DNA of 64,000 bases, taken from the NCBI RefSeq assembly GCF_005503555.1, contig NZ_SCNG01000006.1, forward strand, positions 124,001 to 188,000. Reading direction: 5' to 3'. Shown here piece by piece: positions 53,255 to 64,000 of this stretch (its first letter is position 1; each line of letters begins with the position of its first letter). Source of the DNA: Rudaea sp. 3F27F6 (GTDB taxonomy: Bacteria; Pseudomonadota; Gammaproteobacteria; Xanthomonadales; Rhodanobacteraceae). A program made the position numbers and the translations under genes. The notes below the pieces were generated by a model. The model had not been told where the DNA came from. It was given only the letters and a program-made list of their open reading frames with translations, and did no database searches.

Positions 53255-53512
53255 ATGGCCGACCTGAAAGCGAAATTCGAAAAAGCCGGTGAAGACGTCA
53301 AGCTGCTCAAGGAGCGGCCGGACAACGACACTCTGCTCAAGCTCTACGCGCTGTACAAGCAGGGTTCCGAAGGCGACGTCTCCGGACCGAAGCCGGGCTT
53401 CTTCGATTTTGTCGGCACCGCCAAGTACGAAGCCTGGGCCAAGCTCAAGGGCACCAAGGCCGACGAAGCGCAGCAGAAATATATCGATCTCGTGAAAAAG
53501 CTCGGCAGCTGA
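53255..53512 (+). CDS. Acyl-CoA-binding protein
   Basis: An 85-residue ACBP. The hallmark helices are present: MADLKAKFEKAGEDVKLLKE, LLKLYALYKQGSEGDVSGPKPGFFDFVGTAKYEAWAKLKGTKADEAQQKYIDLV. The residues that hold the CoA adenine and phosphate (Tyr-x-x-Tyr-Lys-Gln and Lys-x-x-x-Trp) are kept. ACBPs are mainly eukaryotic but occur in some proteobacteria. The position next to the acyl-CoA reductase suggests acyl-CoA handling for storage lipids. Confidence 0.95.
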   Translation: MADLKAKFEKAGEDVKLLKERPDNDTLLKLYALYKQGSEGDVSGPKPGFFDFVGTAKYEAWAKLKGTKADEAQQKYIDLVKKLGS

Positions 53513-53528
53513 GCCGCCCGCGGCGCAC

Positions 53529-54173
53529 ATGGCCCGCGAGACGAAGGATCGCATCCTTGAGATCAGCCTCGCGATGTTCAATGCGCAGGGCGAGCCCAAC
53601 GTCACCACGAACCACATCGCCGACGAGCTGGAAATCAGCCCCGGCAATCTGTACTACCACTTCCGCAACAAGGAAAACATCGTCGAGCACATCTTTGCGC
53701 GCTTCGAGGCGCGCATGGATCAGGCCCTGCTCGTGCCCGACGACCGCCTGCCGAATCTCGAAGACGTGTGGCTACAGCTGCACATGGTGTTCGAGTGCAT
53801 GTGGGACTACCGTTTTCTCTACCGCGACCTGGTCGACATCCTTTCGCGCAACCGCAAGCTGCGCACGCACTTCGCGCGCATCCTCGCGCGCGCCGGCGCG
53901 AGCACGCGTGACGTGCTCGCCGGGCTGGCCCAGGCCGGCATCGTGCGCGCGACCGCGGACGAAATTCGCGCGACCGCCGAAAACGTCCTGCTGGTGACGA
54001 CGTTCTGGCTCAACTTCAATGCCGTACGTTCGAGCGGCGACCTGCACAAGATCGCGCCGAGTCAGGAAGACCTGACCCACGGCATCTACCAGGTGATGCT
54101 GCTGATCGCGCCGTTCCTGCGCGACGCCGAGCGCGTGCATCTCAATACGCTGGCCCAGGCCTACCGGCGTTGA
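53529..54173 (+). CDS. TetR family transcriptional regulator
   Basis: A 214-residue regulator. The N-terminal helix-turn-helix is ARETKDRILEISLAMFNAQGEPNVTTNHIADELEISPGNLYYHFRNKENIV. The rest is an all-helical ligand domain with LWLQLHMVFECMWDYRFLYRDLVDIL. It starts 17 bases after the ACBP gene and probably senses an acyl-CoA or lipid and controls ACBP and the divergent reductase; that role is inference. Confidence 0.9.
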   Translation: MARETKDRILEISLAMFNAQGEPNVTTNHIADELEISPGNLYYHFRNKENIVEHIFARFEARMDQALLVPDDRLPNLEDVWLQLHMVFECMWDYRFLYRDLVDILSRNRKLRTHFARILARAGASTRDVLAGLAQAGIVRATADEIRATAENVLLVTTFWLNFNAVRSSGDLHKIAPSQEDLTHGIYQVMLLIAPFLRDAERVHLNTLAQAYRR

Positions 54174-54308
54174 TGCCGGACGGCGCGGCGGCCGCCTCGG
54201 CTCCCCCTCACTTCTACCCCTCGACCGCGACATTTCGCTGCGCAACGAAATGCCGTATCGCACGCTTGCCTACGATCGCCGCTCTCCTTCACCGAGCGAG
54301 CATCGTTC

Positions 54309-55307
54309 ATGTACGCACTTTTGTTGAGCAGCCTGTTTTCCGCGGCGGCGATCGCCGCGCCTACAATCAAAACCGTCGAACTGCCGGTGAACGGCTCGGC
54401 GGAACACGTCGCCCTAAATTGCGTCGCGCCGGCGCAACGCACGGACAAGGCGCTGTTGTTCGTGCACGGCGCAACCTTTCCCACGCGACTCGCGTTCGGA
54501 TTTGAATTCAGCCCGGGCGACTCATGGCTGCATTTCGTCGCCAAGCAAGGCTATCTTGCCTGCGGCGTGGACTTCCGCGGATTCGGCACATCGAGCCGGC
54601 CGGCGCCGATGCGTGCTGCGGCCGGCGCGGCGGCACCACAGGAACGCGCGAACGATGCTGCAGACGACATCGCCGCCGCCATGCAGTACCTGCGAACGAA
54701 GCAAAACATCACCGCGATCCATCTGGTCGCGCATTCCTGGGGCACGATTCCGGCAGCGACCTACGCGTCGCGGCGGCCCCCAGGGCTCAAGTCACTGACG
54801 CTGTTCGGTCCGGTCGTCCCGGACGGCTCGCCCGGACCGCACGAAGAGGTCAAAGGCGCCTGGTTCTTTCTCACCGCGCCGCAGCGTCTCGAAGGTCTGC
54901 GCTTCAAATCGGTGCTCCCGCCCGGCAAGGTTTTGCTCGAACCGCAGATGGAAACGCGCTGGGCAGCCGAGTTCGCAGCATCCGCAGTGCACGAAGCGGG
55001 CGACGCACCGGGGCAGATGCGCATTCCGAACGGGCCCAATGCCGATATCGCCGATGCCGAGGCCGGGCGTTACCCTTACGAGCAGAAAGCGATCGACGTT
55101 CCGCTGTTCGTGGTGTACGGAAACTACGACACGGTCGTCAACGATGCGCAGGCATCGCAGTTTCTCGCGAAGTTCACCGGCACCGCGTTCAAGTGGCGAC
55201 TACGCATCGACGACGGCACCCACGTCATGCATCTGGAACATCAGCGGCGATCGTTGTATGAAAGCGTCGCCGCCTTTGTCCGCACCGTGTCGGAACGACA
55301 GCCTTGA
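54309..55307 (+). CDS. Exported alpha/beta hydrolase
   Basis: A 332-residue protein with a signal peptide (MYALLLSSLFSAAAIAAPTI). Alpha/beta-hydrolase features: oxyanion segment LLFVHGATFP, nucleophile elbow AHSWGT (Ser), acidic residue in VYGNYDTVVND and His in DGTHVMHLE. Substrate unknown. The following ArsR-type gene begins inside its stop codon (TTGA), suggesting a coupled pair. Confidence 0.85.
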   Translation: MYALLLSSLFSAAAIAAPTIKTVELPVNGSAEHVALNCVAPAQRTDKALLFVHGATFPTRLAFGFEFSPGDSWLHFVAKQGYLACGVDFRGFGTSSRPAPMRAAAGAAAPQERANDAADDIAAAMQYLRTKQNITAIHLVAHSWGTIPAATYASRRPPGLKSLTLFGPVVPDGSPGPHEEVKGAWFFLTAPQRLEGLRFKSVLPPGKVLLEPQMETRWAAEFAASAVHEAGDAPGQMRIPNGPNADIADAEAGRYPYEQKAIDVPLFVVYGNYDTVVNDAQASQFLAKFTGTAFKWRLRIDDGTHVMHLEHQRRSLYESVAAFVRTVSERQP

Positions 55308-56002
55308 ACGACGACGAACCCGATCTGAAGCTGTCGAAACTCGCCGCGGCGATCGCCGAGCCCGCGCGCAGCCGCATGCTCTGCAGCCTGCTCGACGGCA
55401 GCGCGCGCACCGCGACCGAGCTGGCAGTCACCGCGCAGGTCGGAGCCTCGACGGCCAGCGTGCATCTGGCGCGACTGCTGCAGGCAGGTTTATTGCAGGT
55501 CGTCGCCCAGTCGCGCCATCGCTACTATCGGCTGGCCGGCGAAGACGTCGCACGTTCGCTGGAGGCGCTGCTCGTCCTCGCCGACGCCTCGCCGCGGCGC
55601 CTCGTCCGCCGCGTGCCGACGGAGCTCGTGCCGGCGCGCACCTGCTACGACCATGTAGCGGGGCGACTCGGCGTGGCCTGGCACGACCGCCTCCTTGCGC
55701 TCGGCTGGCTGGAACGCAGCGACAGCGACAATGCCTACGTGCTCAGCGCGCGCGGAGAGCACGGCGCAGCGAAGTACGGACTCGACTTGTCTCTTCCGCA
55801 GCGCCGCCACCTCGCCTACGCGTGCATGGACTGGAGCGAGCGCCGCGCGCATTTCGGCGGCAGGCTCGGCGCAGCGCTATTGCAACTGGGCCTGCGCCGC
55901 CAGTGGCTGCGCAGGCGCATGGACAGCCGCGCCCTGATCGTCACGGCCAAAGGCCGGCGCGAGCTGGAAGCGCACTTCGGCGTTGTGCATCAGGCGGACT
56001 GA
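55304..56002 (+). CDS. ArsR family transcriptional regulator
   Basis: A 232-residue regulator. The N-terminal 90 residues are an ArsR-type winged helix (LSKLAAAIAEPARSRMLCSLL DG, TATELAVTAQVGASTASVHLARLLQAGLLQVVAQSRHRYYRL). A C-terminal extension of about 140 residues is helical and Arg-rich (RRHLAYACMDWSERRAHFGGRLGAALLQLGLRRQWLRR), as in YczG-type members. There are no metal-binding cysteine pairs. TTG start overlapping the hydrolase stop by four bases. Confidence 0.88.
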   Translation: MNDDEPDLKLSKLAAAIAEPARSRMLCSLLDGSARTATELAVTAQVGASTASVHLARLLQAGLLQVVAQSRHRYYRLAGEDVARSLEALLVLADASPRRLVRRVPTELVPARTCYDHVAGRLGVAWHDRLLALGWLERSDSDNAYVLSARGEHGAAKYGLDLSLPQRRHLAYACMDWSERRAHFGGRLGAALLQLGLRRQWLRRRMDSRALIVTAKGRRELEAHFGVVHQAD

Positions 56003-56026
56003 GCGCACCGCACCCGACGGTTGTGT

Positions 56027-56800
56027 TCAGAATGCCGGCAGCACCGCACCGTGGTATTTCTTCGCGATGAAGTCCTTCACTTCGGCGCTGGTCAGCGCCG
56101 CGGCGAGTTTCTTCACCGCCGGCGCATCGCGGTTGTCCGGCCGGCCGACGAGAAAGTTCACGTAGGGCGACTTGCCGTCTTCGATCGCGAGCGCGTCCTT
56201 GGTCGGATTGAGTTTGGCGTCGAGCGCGTAGTTGGTGTTGATCACGGCGAGATCGATCTGATTGAGCACGCGCGGCAGCATCGCGCCTTCGAGTTCCTTG
56301 AACTTGAGATGTTTCGGATTCGTCGCGACATCGCGCAGACTCGAAACCGGGTTGTTTGGGTCTTTCAGCGTGATCAACCCGGCCTTCTGCAGCAGAAGCA
56401 GCGCGCGACCGCCGTTGCTCGCTTCGTTCGGGATCGCCACGCTGGCGCCGTCCGGCAACTCAGCCAGCGACTTGTACTTGGTCGAGTAGGCGCCGAGCGG
56501 CTCGATATGCACGCCGATGATGCGCACGAGGCTGGTGCCTCTGCCCTTGTTGAACTCGTCGAGGTACGGACCGGTCTCGAAGTAACTCACGTCGATGCGC
56601 TTCTCCGCCACCTGCACGTTCGGCTGCACGTAGTCGGTGAATACCTTGATCGAAATATCGACGCCGTTGGCGGCGAGCTTGGGCTTGATGAATTCGAGGA
56701 TCTCGGCGTGCGGAATCGCAGTCGCGGCGACGGTGAGTTTCTCCGCAGCGTAAATCGGCAGCGCGGCGAAGGCGGCAAGGAGGAGAATCAGGCGTTTCAT
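56027..56800 (-). CDS. metQ: D-methionine ABC transporter substrate-binding protein
   Basis: A 257-residue NlpA/MetQ-type periplasmic protein. Signal MKRLILLLAAFAALPIYAAEKL, mature domain with VAATAIPHAEILEFIKPKLA, VFTDYVQPNVQVAEKRIDVSYFETGPYLDEF and VPNEASNGGRALLLLQKAGLI-type pattern (here VAIPNEASNGG). No cysteine lipobox is visible, so it is probably not lipidated, unlike E. coli MetQ. It is downstream of metI by 115 bases on the same strand; metN-metI-metQ is the usual order. Confidence 0.92.
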   Translation of the reverse strand: MKRLILLLAAFAALPIYAAEKLTVAATAIPHAEILEFIKPKLAANGVDISIKVFTDYVQPNVQVAEKRIDVSYFETGPYLDEFNKGRGTSLVRIIGVHIEPLGAYSTKYKSLAELPDGASVAIPNEASNGGRALLLLQKAGLITLKDPNNPVSSLRDVATNPKHLKFKELEGAMLPRVLNQIDLAVINTNYALDAKLNPTKDALAIEDGKSPYVNFLVGRPDNRDAPAVKKLAAALTSAEVKDFIAKKYHGAVLPAF

Positions 56801-56915
56801 GGGACGGATCACAAAAAAGAGGTAATCGCCTATTCTCCGCCGATTATGCCGGCGCCGCGATGACCCGGCGGCACAAGCATATGCCGACGCCGCCTATTCC
56901 TGCGTCAGCCGCGGT

Positions 56916-57581
56916 TTAGCGTCGGCTCGCACGCGCCACGAGCCAGTCGCCGAACGACTGCAATGCCTGCACGAGCACGAGCAGCAGCACAACGGTGACG
57001 ACCATCACGTCGGTCTGGAAGCGTTGATAGCCGAAGCGCATGGCGAGGTCGCCGAGGCCGCCCGCACCGACGACGCCGGCCATCGCCGTGTAGCCGACCA
57101 GGGCAACTGCCGTGACCGTGATGCCGGCGAGTATGCCCGCGCGCGCCTCGGGCAGCAGCACGCCGAGCACGATCTGCCGCGTCGTCGCGCCCATCGCCTG
57201 GCTCGCCTCGATCACGCCGCGGTCGACCCCGCGCAGCGCCGTCTCCACGAGGCGCGCAAAGAACGGCGCGGCGCCGGCGACCAAAGGCGGAATCGCACCG
57301 GCGACGCCGAGCGAAGTGCCTACGAGCAGCAGCGTCAGCGGAATCATCACGATCAGCAGGATGATGAAAGGCAGCGAACGCAGCACGTTGACGAGAAACG
57401 ACAAAGCCATGTTCACACCGCGCTGTTCGAGCAACTGCCCGCGCCCGGTCAGGAACAGCAGCACGCCGAGCGGCAGGCCGAGGATCACGCTGAACAGCAA
57501 CGAGCCGCCGAGCATCAGCAAGGTGTCGACGCCGGCCGCGCCGATCTCGGCCCAGTCGATGTTGGCGAAAAATCCGTCCAT
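56916..57581 (-). CDS. metI: Methionine ABC transporter permease
   Basis: A 221-residue inner-membrane permease with about five spans. The BPD-transport signature EASQAMGATTRQIVLGVLLPEARAGI couples to the ATPase. It starts with [24 protein letters not shown]; the longer frame upstream is metN shadow. The start overlaps the metN stop by one base (TGATG). Confidence 0.93.
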   Translation of the reverse strand: MDGFFANIDWAEIGAAGVDTLLMLGGSLLFSVILGLPLGVLLFLTGRGQLLEQRGVNMALSFLVNVLRSLPFIILLIVMIPLTLLLVGTSLGVAGAIPPLVAGAAPFFARLVETALRGVDRGVIEASQAMGATTRQIVLGVLLPEARAGILAGITVTAVALVGYTAMAGVVGAGGLGDLAMRFGYQRFQTDVMVVTVVLLLVLVQALQSFGDWLVARASRR

Positions 57582-58585
57582 CAGCCGATTTCCTCGACGA
57601 CGGCACCGCCTTCGCGCAAACCGCGCAGCGCGGCATCGACGTCGCCGCCGCTCAGTGCCAGCGTGAGTTGCGCGTACGCCGTGTCCTTGATCTTGTCGAC
57701 ACGTCCGCCGATCAGGCCAAAGTCGACCTGGGTACCGCGCGCGATGCGGGCGAGCAGCGGCGCATGCACCGAATCGCCGCGCAACGTGACGCGGATGCGC
57801 TTCGCCGCCGCGACCGATTCGCCGGCGTCGTTCAGCACATCCTCGTGTTCGTATTCCTGGACGAAGCGGCGCGTCGTCGCATGCTGCGGATGCAGGAACA
57901 CGTCGGCGACCTTGCCCACTTCGACCGGCCGTCCCGCATCGAGCACGGCGACGCGGTCGCAGATGCGCCGGATCACGTCCATCTCGTGCGTGATCAGCAC
58001 GACGGTCAGGCCGAACTCGCGGTGGATCTCGCCGATCAGGCGCAGCACCGAAGCCGTGGTCTCCGGATCGAGCGCGCTCGTCGCTTCGTCGCAGAGCAAA
58101 ATCGACGGCTCGCAAGCCAGTGCGCGCGCGATGCCGACGCGCTGCTTCTGTCCGCCGGAAAGCTGCGCCGGATAGTGATTCGCATGCCCACCGAGGCCGA
58201 CGCGCTCGAGCAGTCCGGCGACGCGCCGTTCGACCGCGGCGCGGTCGGCATCGCCGGCGAGGCGCAGCGGAAACGCGACATTCTGCGCCACTGTTTTCGA
58301 GGCGAGCAGGTTGAAATGCTGGAAGATCATGCCGATGCCGCGGCGCTTCTCGCGCAGCGCGGCCCCGTCCAGCGCGGCCATATCGATGCCGTCGATCAGC
58401 ACGCTGCCGCCACTCGGGCGTTCAAGGCCGTTGATCAGGCGCAGCAGGGTCGACTTGCCCGCGCCCGAGCGGCCGATGATGCCGAACACCTCGCCGGTTT
58501 CGATGCGCAGGTCGAGCGGATGCAGCGCGACCACCTCGCGCCCGTCGACGCGATAGCTCTTGTGGATGTTCTGGAAATGAATCAA
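57581..58585 (-). CDS. metN: Methionine ABC transporter ATP-binding protein
   Basis: A 334-residue ATPase. Walker [12 protein letters not shown], signature LSGGQKQR, Walker [15 protein letters not shown]-loop LITHEM. The C-terminal 70 residues form the NIL/ACT-like domain that binds methionine for trans-inhibition. First gene of metNIQ. No SAM or T-box type riboswitch was recognised in the short upstream region. Confidence 0.95.
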   Translation of the reverse strand: MIHFQNIHKSYRVDGREVVALHPLDLRIETGEVFGIIGRSGAGKSTLLRLINGLERPSGGSVLIDGIDMAALDGAALREKRRGIGMIFQHFNLLASKTVAQNVAFPLRLAGDADRAAVERRVAGLLERVGLGGHANHYPAQLSGGQKQRVGIARALACEPSILLCDEATSALDPETTASVLRLIGEIHREFGLTVVLITHEMDVIRRICDRVAVLDAGRPVEVGKVADVFLHPQHATTRRFVQEYEHEDVLNDAGESVAAAKRIRVTLRGDSVHAPLLARIARGTQVDFGLIGGRVDKIKDTAYAQLTLALSGGDVDAALRGLREGGAVVEEIG

Positions 58586-58658
58586 GCGAGCGGCCCGTGA
58601 CGAATCGCCGCGACCTTAGCCGGGCGCGGCCGCGGCCGCAAGAACCGCGTGCGCGTAA

Positions 58659-58691
58659 ACGAAAGCGGCCGCACGCGGCGGCCGTTTTCGT
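58659..58691 (-). terminator. Terminator of the phasin gene
   Basis: acgaaa and ttttcgt flank a GC-rich stem (gcggccgc/gcggccg region) just after the phasin stop at 58712 on the minus strand. Confidence 0.6.
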
Positions 58692-58711
58692 GCAGTCGAA
58701 ACAAGCTCAGG

Positions 58712-59107
58712 CTATTTCGCCGCCTTGTTGAGCCGGCGGCTCAGCGCCGCGATCTGGCGACTCAGGTCATCGATCTCGCGCTTGGTCGGAATGCCGAAGT
58801 AGTTCAACGCGCGACCGAAACCGGTTTCCACGGCCTGGGCATAGCTGCCGAACTGCTTTTCGATGCGCTCCACGATCGCGACGACGCCGGTCGCCTGCGC
58901 GCGCGCATCGGCCACGCTCTCTTGCGCAAACTGCGCCGTGCGCGTGACGAGTTCCTGGCCTTCTTCGGCGAAACGGCCGAACCATTGGCCGCCGTGTTTG
59001 CGTGTCAGCGAAAACGCGCCGAGTCCGGCAAGCCATACGCGGCGCACCTGCTCCGCCGGAGTATTCGCAAGCTCGATCTTGACGTTCTTGGTCTTCTTGC
59101 CAGCCAT
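58712..59107 (-). CDS. Phasin family protein (PhaF/PHA granule type)
   Basis: A 131-residue amphipathic helical protein with AEQVRRVWLAGLGAFSLTRKHGGQWFGRFAEEGQEL, the pattern of the PF05597 polyhydroxyalkanoate-granule-associated phasins. The Ala/Lys-rich tail often seen in PhaF is absent. ATG 59107 starts MAGKKTKNVKIEL; the longer frame is rejected. It coats PHA granules and controls their number and size in related bacteria. Confidence 0.85.
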   Translation of the reverse strand: MAGKKTKNVKIELANTPAEQVRRVWLAGLGAFSLTRKHGGQWFGRFAEEGQELVTRTAQFAQESVADARAQATGVVAIVERIEKQFGSYAQAVETGFGRALNYFGIPTKREIDDLSRQIAALSRRLNKAAK

Positions 59108-59181
59108 GCCGCTACCTCGTTTTTGGGGAGTGACGAGGAAGCTAGCGGGCGGGACTAGAACATTCACACTAACCTGCGGCG

Positions 59182-59748
59182 TCACTCAATCGCCGTTCTC
59201 GGCAGACGCGAAGACAGTTCGCGAATGAGCAGCTTGGCTTCCGCCTCTTCAAGTGATTGCCCCATTCTCACAGTTTGCGCGCCGTAGTCGAAAACGATGG
59301 GACCGATTTGCGGTCCGAAGAACGGCGGGAAAAATTTTTGCTGACTGGTGAAGGGATTCGCCGATGAGTCGCTCGTTCGCAGCGACCTCACTTCGGATGC
59401 GCGATACGTAAAGGTGCGACCGAAACTCATTATTTCGATGCGACGAGACAATTCGGAAAGATTGGCTGTAATGATCTCGCGGCCGACAAACTGCCAAAGC
59501 ACGGTGATTGCCGCCCAGGCTCCTCCCAAAGTCCAGAAGGCAAGCCAAAATGAGAGAAACGCCATTGGCGTTTTTTCATTCGGATTCGTCAGCTCACGTA
59601 AAACCGTGATCTCGCCGAACGCCCAGCCGCCCATCCACACGATGAGAAACAAGATTGCGAACCAGTTTCGCTGAGCCGGGATCACGGCACGGAATCCGTC
59701 GGAAGTATTTTCAATCTGAAATCGGGCAGCCTGCGGTTCGACGAGCAT
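59182..59748 (-). CDS. Membrane protein of unknown function
   Basis: A 188-residue protein. Two membrane spans (NWFAILFLIVWMGGWAFGEI at about 27-47 and FLSFWLAFWTLGGAWAAITVLWQF at about 63-87) are followed by a beta-rich domain (RRIEIMSFGRTFTYRASEVRSL, YGAQTVRMGQSLEEAEAKLLI) like the small PH-like membrane proteins found in many bacteria. ATG 59748 was preferred to a TTG two codons upstream. AT-richer than its neighbours. Function unknown. Confidence 0.7.
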   Translation of the reverse strand: MLVEPQAARFQIENTSDGFRAVIPAQRNWFAILFLIVWMGGWAFGEITVLRELTNPNEKTPMAFLSFWLAFWTLGGAWAAITVLWQFVGREIITANLSELSRRIEIMSFGRTFTYRASEVRSLRTSDSSANPFTSQQKFFPPFFGPQIGPIVFDYGAQTVRMGQSLEEAEAKLLIRELSSRLPRTAIE

Positions 59749-59775
59749 GGACAAGAACTCAATAGGTCACAAGGA

Positions 59776-60540
59776 TCAGCGCAACTTGATCTGATTGCTC
59801 TCGTACTTGCGATCGTAAGCACGCAATTCATCGCGGATATGCGCGATGCGCTGGCGGCCGAGCACGCTGCGCTCCTCGTCGAGCACATTAGCGCCGAGCA
59901 GTTCGGCCATGCGCTGCGCGGTCGGCAGCAGCGCGTCCCAGCCGTCGAGTGCGGTCACCGGGCCCGGCAGGGCCATGAAAAAGGTGACGCCAGGCGACTG
60001 CAGCGTGTCGATCTCGCGCATGTCGAAGCTGCCGGGCTTGATCATATTGGCCATGCTGAAGATCGGGCCGGCTTCGGGGCGGCCGGCGACGAGGCGGTGG
60101 AAGATACCCTTGTCGCCGAAGACGAGGCCGGCTTTCTCCGCGGCGACGATCAGGCTGGCGCCGTGGATGGTTTCTCCGGGGCGCGCGGCGACATGCAGGG
60201 TGACGATGCGTTCGACCGCCTGCGTGTCCGGACGCACGCCGGGCAGCGGACCCTTGCGCACCGGCGGCGCCGGCGTCGGTGCGCTGGCGCGCCCGGCCGA
60301 GATCGTCGCGCCGAGTTTGTCGAGTTCGTCCTGGATGCCAACGTCGAGTTCGCCCTGCGGCGGCACGGCGTCCGGATCGGGCATTTCGCCGAAAGACGGC
60401 TCGACGCGTTCGCCGCCTTCGCTCTGGAACAGCTTGCGCTTGCCCTGCCCCGGTCTGCGCGGGCGGCCGAAGAAATAGATCAGTGCGAGGATGGCAACGC
60501 CGGCGACGGCGAGGATGATGCGCAGCTGGGTTGGGTCCAT
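59776..60540 (-). CDS. zipA: Cell division protein ZipA
   Basis: A 254-residue inner-membrane protein that anchors FtsZ. N-terminal span LRIILAVAGVAILALIYFFG, then a Pro/Arg-rich flexible linker, then the ZipA C-terminal domain (RIVTLHVAARPGETIHGASLIVAAEKAGLVFGDKGIFHR; IDTLQSPGVTFFMALPGPVTALDGWDALLPTAQRMAELLGANVLDEE). It follows smc on the same strand with 93 bases between, the xanthomonad order. ligA, usually next, is far downstream. Confidence 0.95.
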   Translation of the reverse strand: MDPTQLRIILAVAGVAILALIYFFGRPRRPGQGKRKLFQSEGGERVEPSFGEMPDPDAVPPQGELDVGIQDELDKLGATISAGRASAPTPAPPVRKGPLPGVRPDTQAVERIVTLHVAARPGETIHGASLIVAAEKAGLVFGDKGIFHRLVAGRPEAGPIFSMANMIKPGSFDMREIDTLQSPGVTFFMALPGPVTALDGWDALLPTAQRMAELLGANVLDEERSVLGRQRIAHIRDELRAYDRKYESNQIKLR

Positions 60541-60633
60541 CTTCCGGCAACTCCGATCGGTTTTGTACGGCTTTGGCGCGGTGGTTTCCGCGCGGGCGGC
60601 AGAGCCGGGTAAAAGTACACCGGCCGAAATGAA

Positions 60634-64000
<3,367 letters not shown>

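Overview
The window is 64 kb of a high-GC gammaproteobacterial chromosome, most like Xanthomonadales/Lysobacterales (Rhodanobacteraceae or Xanthomonadaceae relatives). The reasons are the gene sets and orders: tRNA cluster-tig-clpP-clpX, recX-alaS-csrA-tRNA-Ser, smc-zipA, rnr-rlmB, an H-NS protein of the short HvrA/BpH3 type, and a preference for GCG/CCG/CGC codons. This placement is inference from sequence reading; no 16S gene is present.

Layout. 1-4.6 kb: end of cysK, then a minus-strand block (DUF1697, small membrane protein, rlmB, rnr). 4.8-10.9 kb: tRNA-Leu(CAG), an H-NS-like gene beside a gene-poor relatively AT-rich stretch, a small secreted protein, a collagen-like (Gly-X-Y) secreted protein, and a divergent DeoR regulator/MFS sugar-type permease pair. 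11.0-23.5 kb: an integrative and mobilizable element (IME) in the 3' end of tRNA-Ser(GCT). It is bounded by 23-bp direct repeats and carries a tyrosine integrase, a TraD-like protein, a MobA/MobL relaxase with an RSF1010-type oriT, an IS21-family insertion, its own tRNA-Ile(GAT), a damaged tRNA-Arg-like gene, and as cargo a winged-helix/Ser-Thr kinase/TPR membrane protein facing a three-gene envelope cassette.

23.6-31.7 kb: csrA, alaS, recX, clpX, clpP, tig and the tRNA genes Leu(TAG), Lys(CTT), His(GTG), Arg(TCT), Pro(TGG), all on the minus strand. The junction clpX-recX is unusual, because recA does not precede recX and lon/hupB do not follow clpX. 31.8-36 kb: an SDR enzyme, a PrpD-type 2-methylcitrate dehydratase and malate synthase A, whose likely start codon is put out of frame by a run of ten C. 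36-45 kb: NYN/OST-HTH protein, RMD1/DUF155 membrane protein, tRNA-Arg(ACG), exonuclease I, two conserved proteins, epmA, ligA and a TPR protein.

45-64 kb: OmpA-like protein, M13 metallopeptidase, AraC regulator with a divergent sterol-desaturase-family protein and lysoplasmalogenase; a lipid group (bifunctional fatty acyl-CoA reductase, acyl-CoA-binding protein, TetR regulator); an alpha/beta hydrolase with an ArsR-type regulator; the metNIQ methionine importer; a phasin; a small membrane protein; zipA; and smc, which runs off the right edge. The fatty acyl-CoA reductase, ACBP and phasin suggest wax-ester and polyhydroxyalkanoate storage. The most unusual part is the IME with its kinase/envelope cassette, oriT and tRNA genes.
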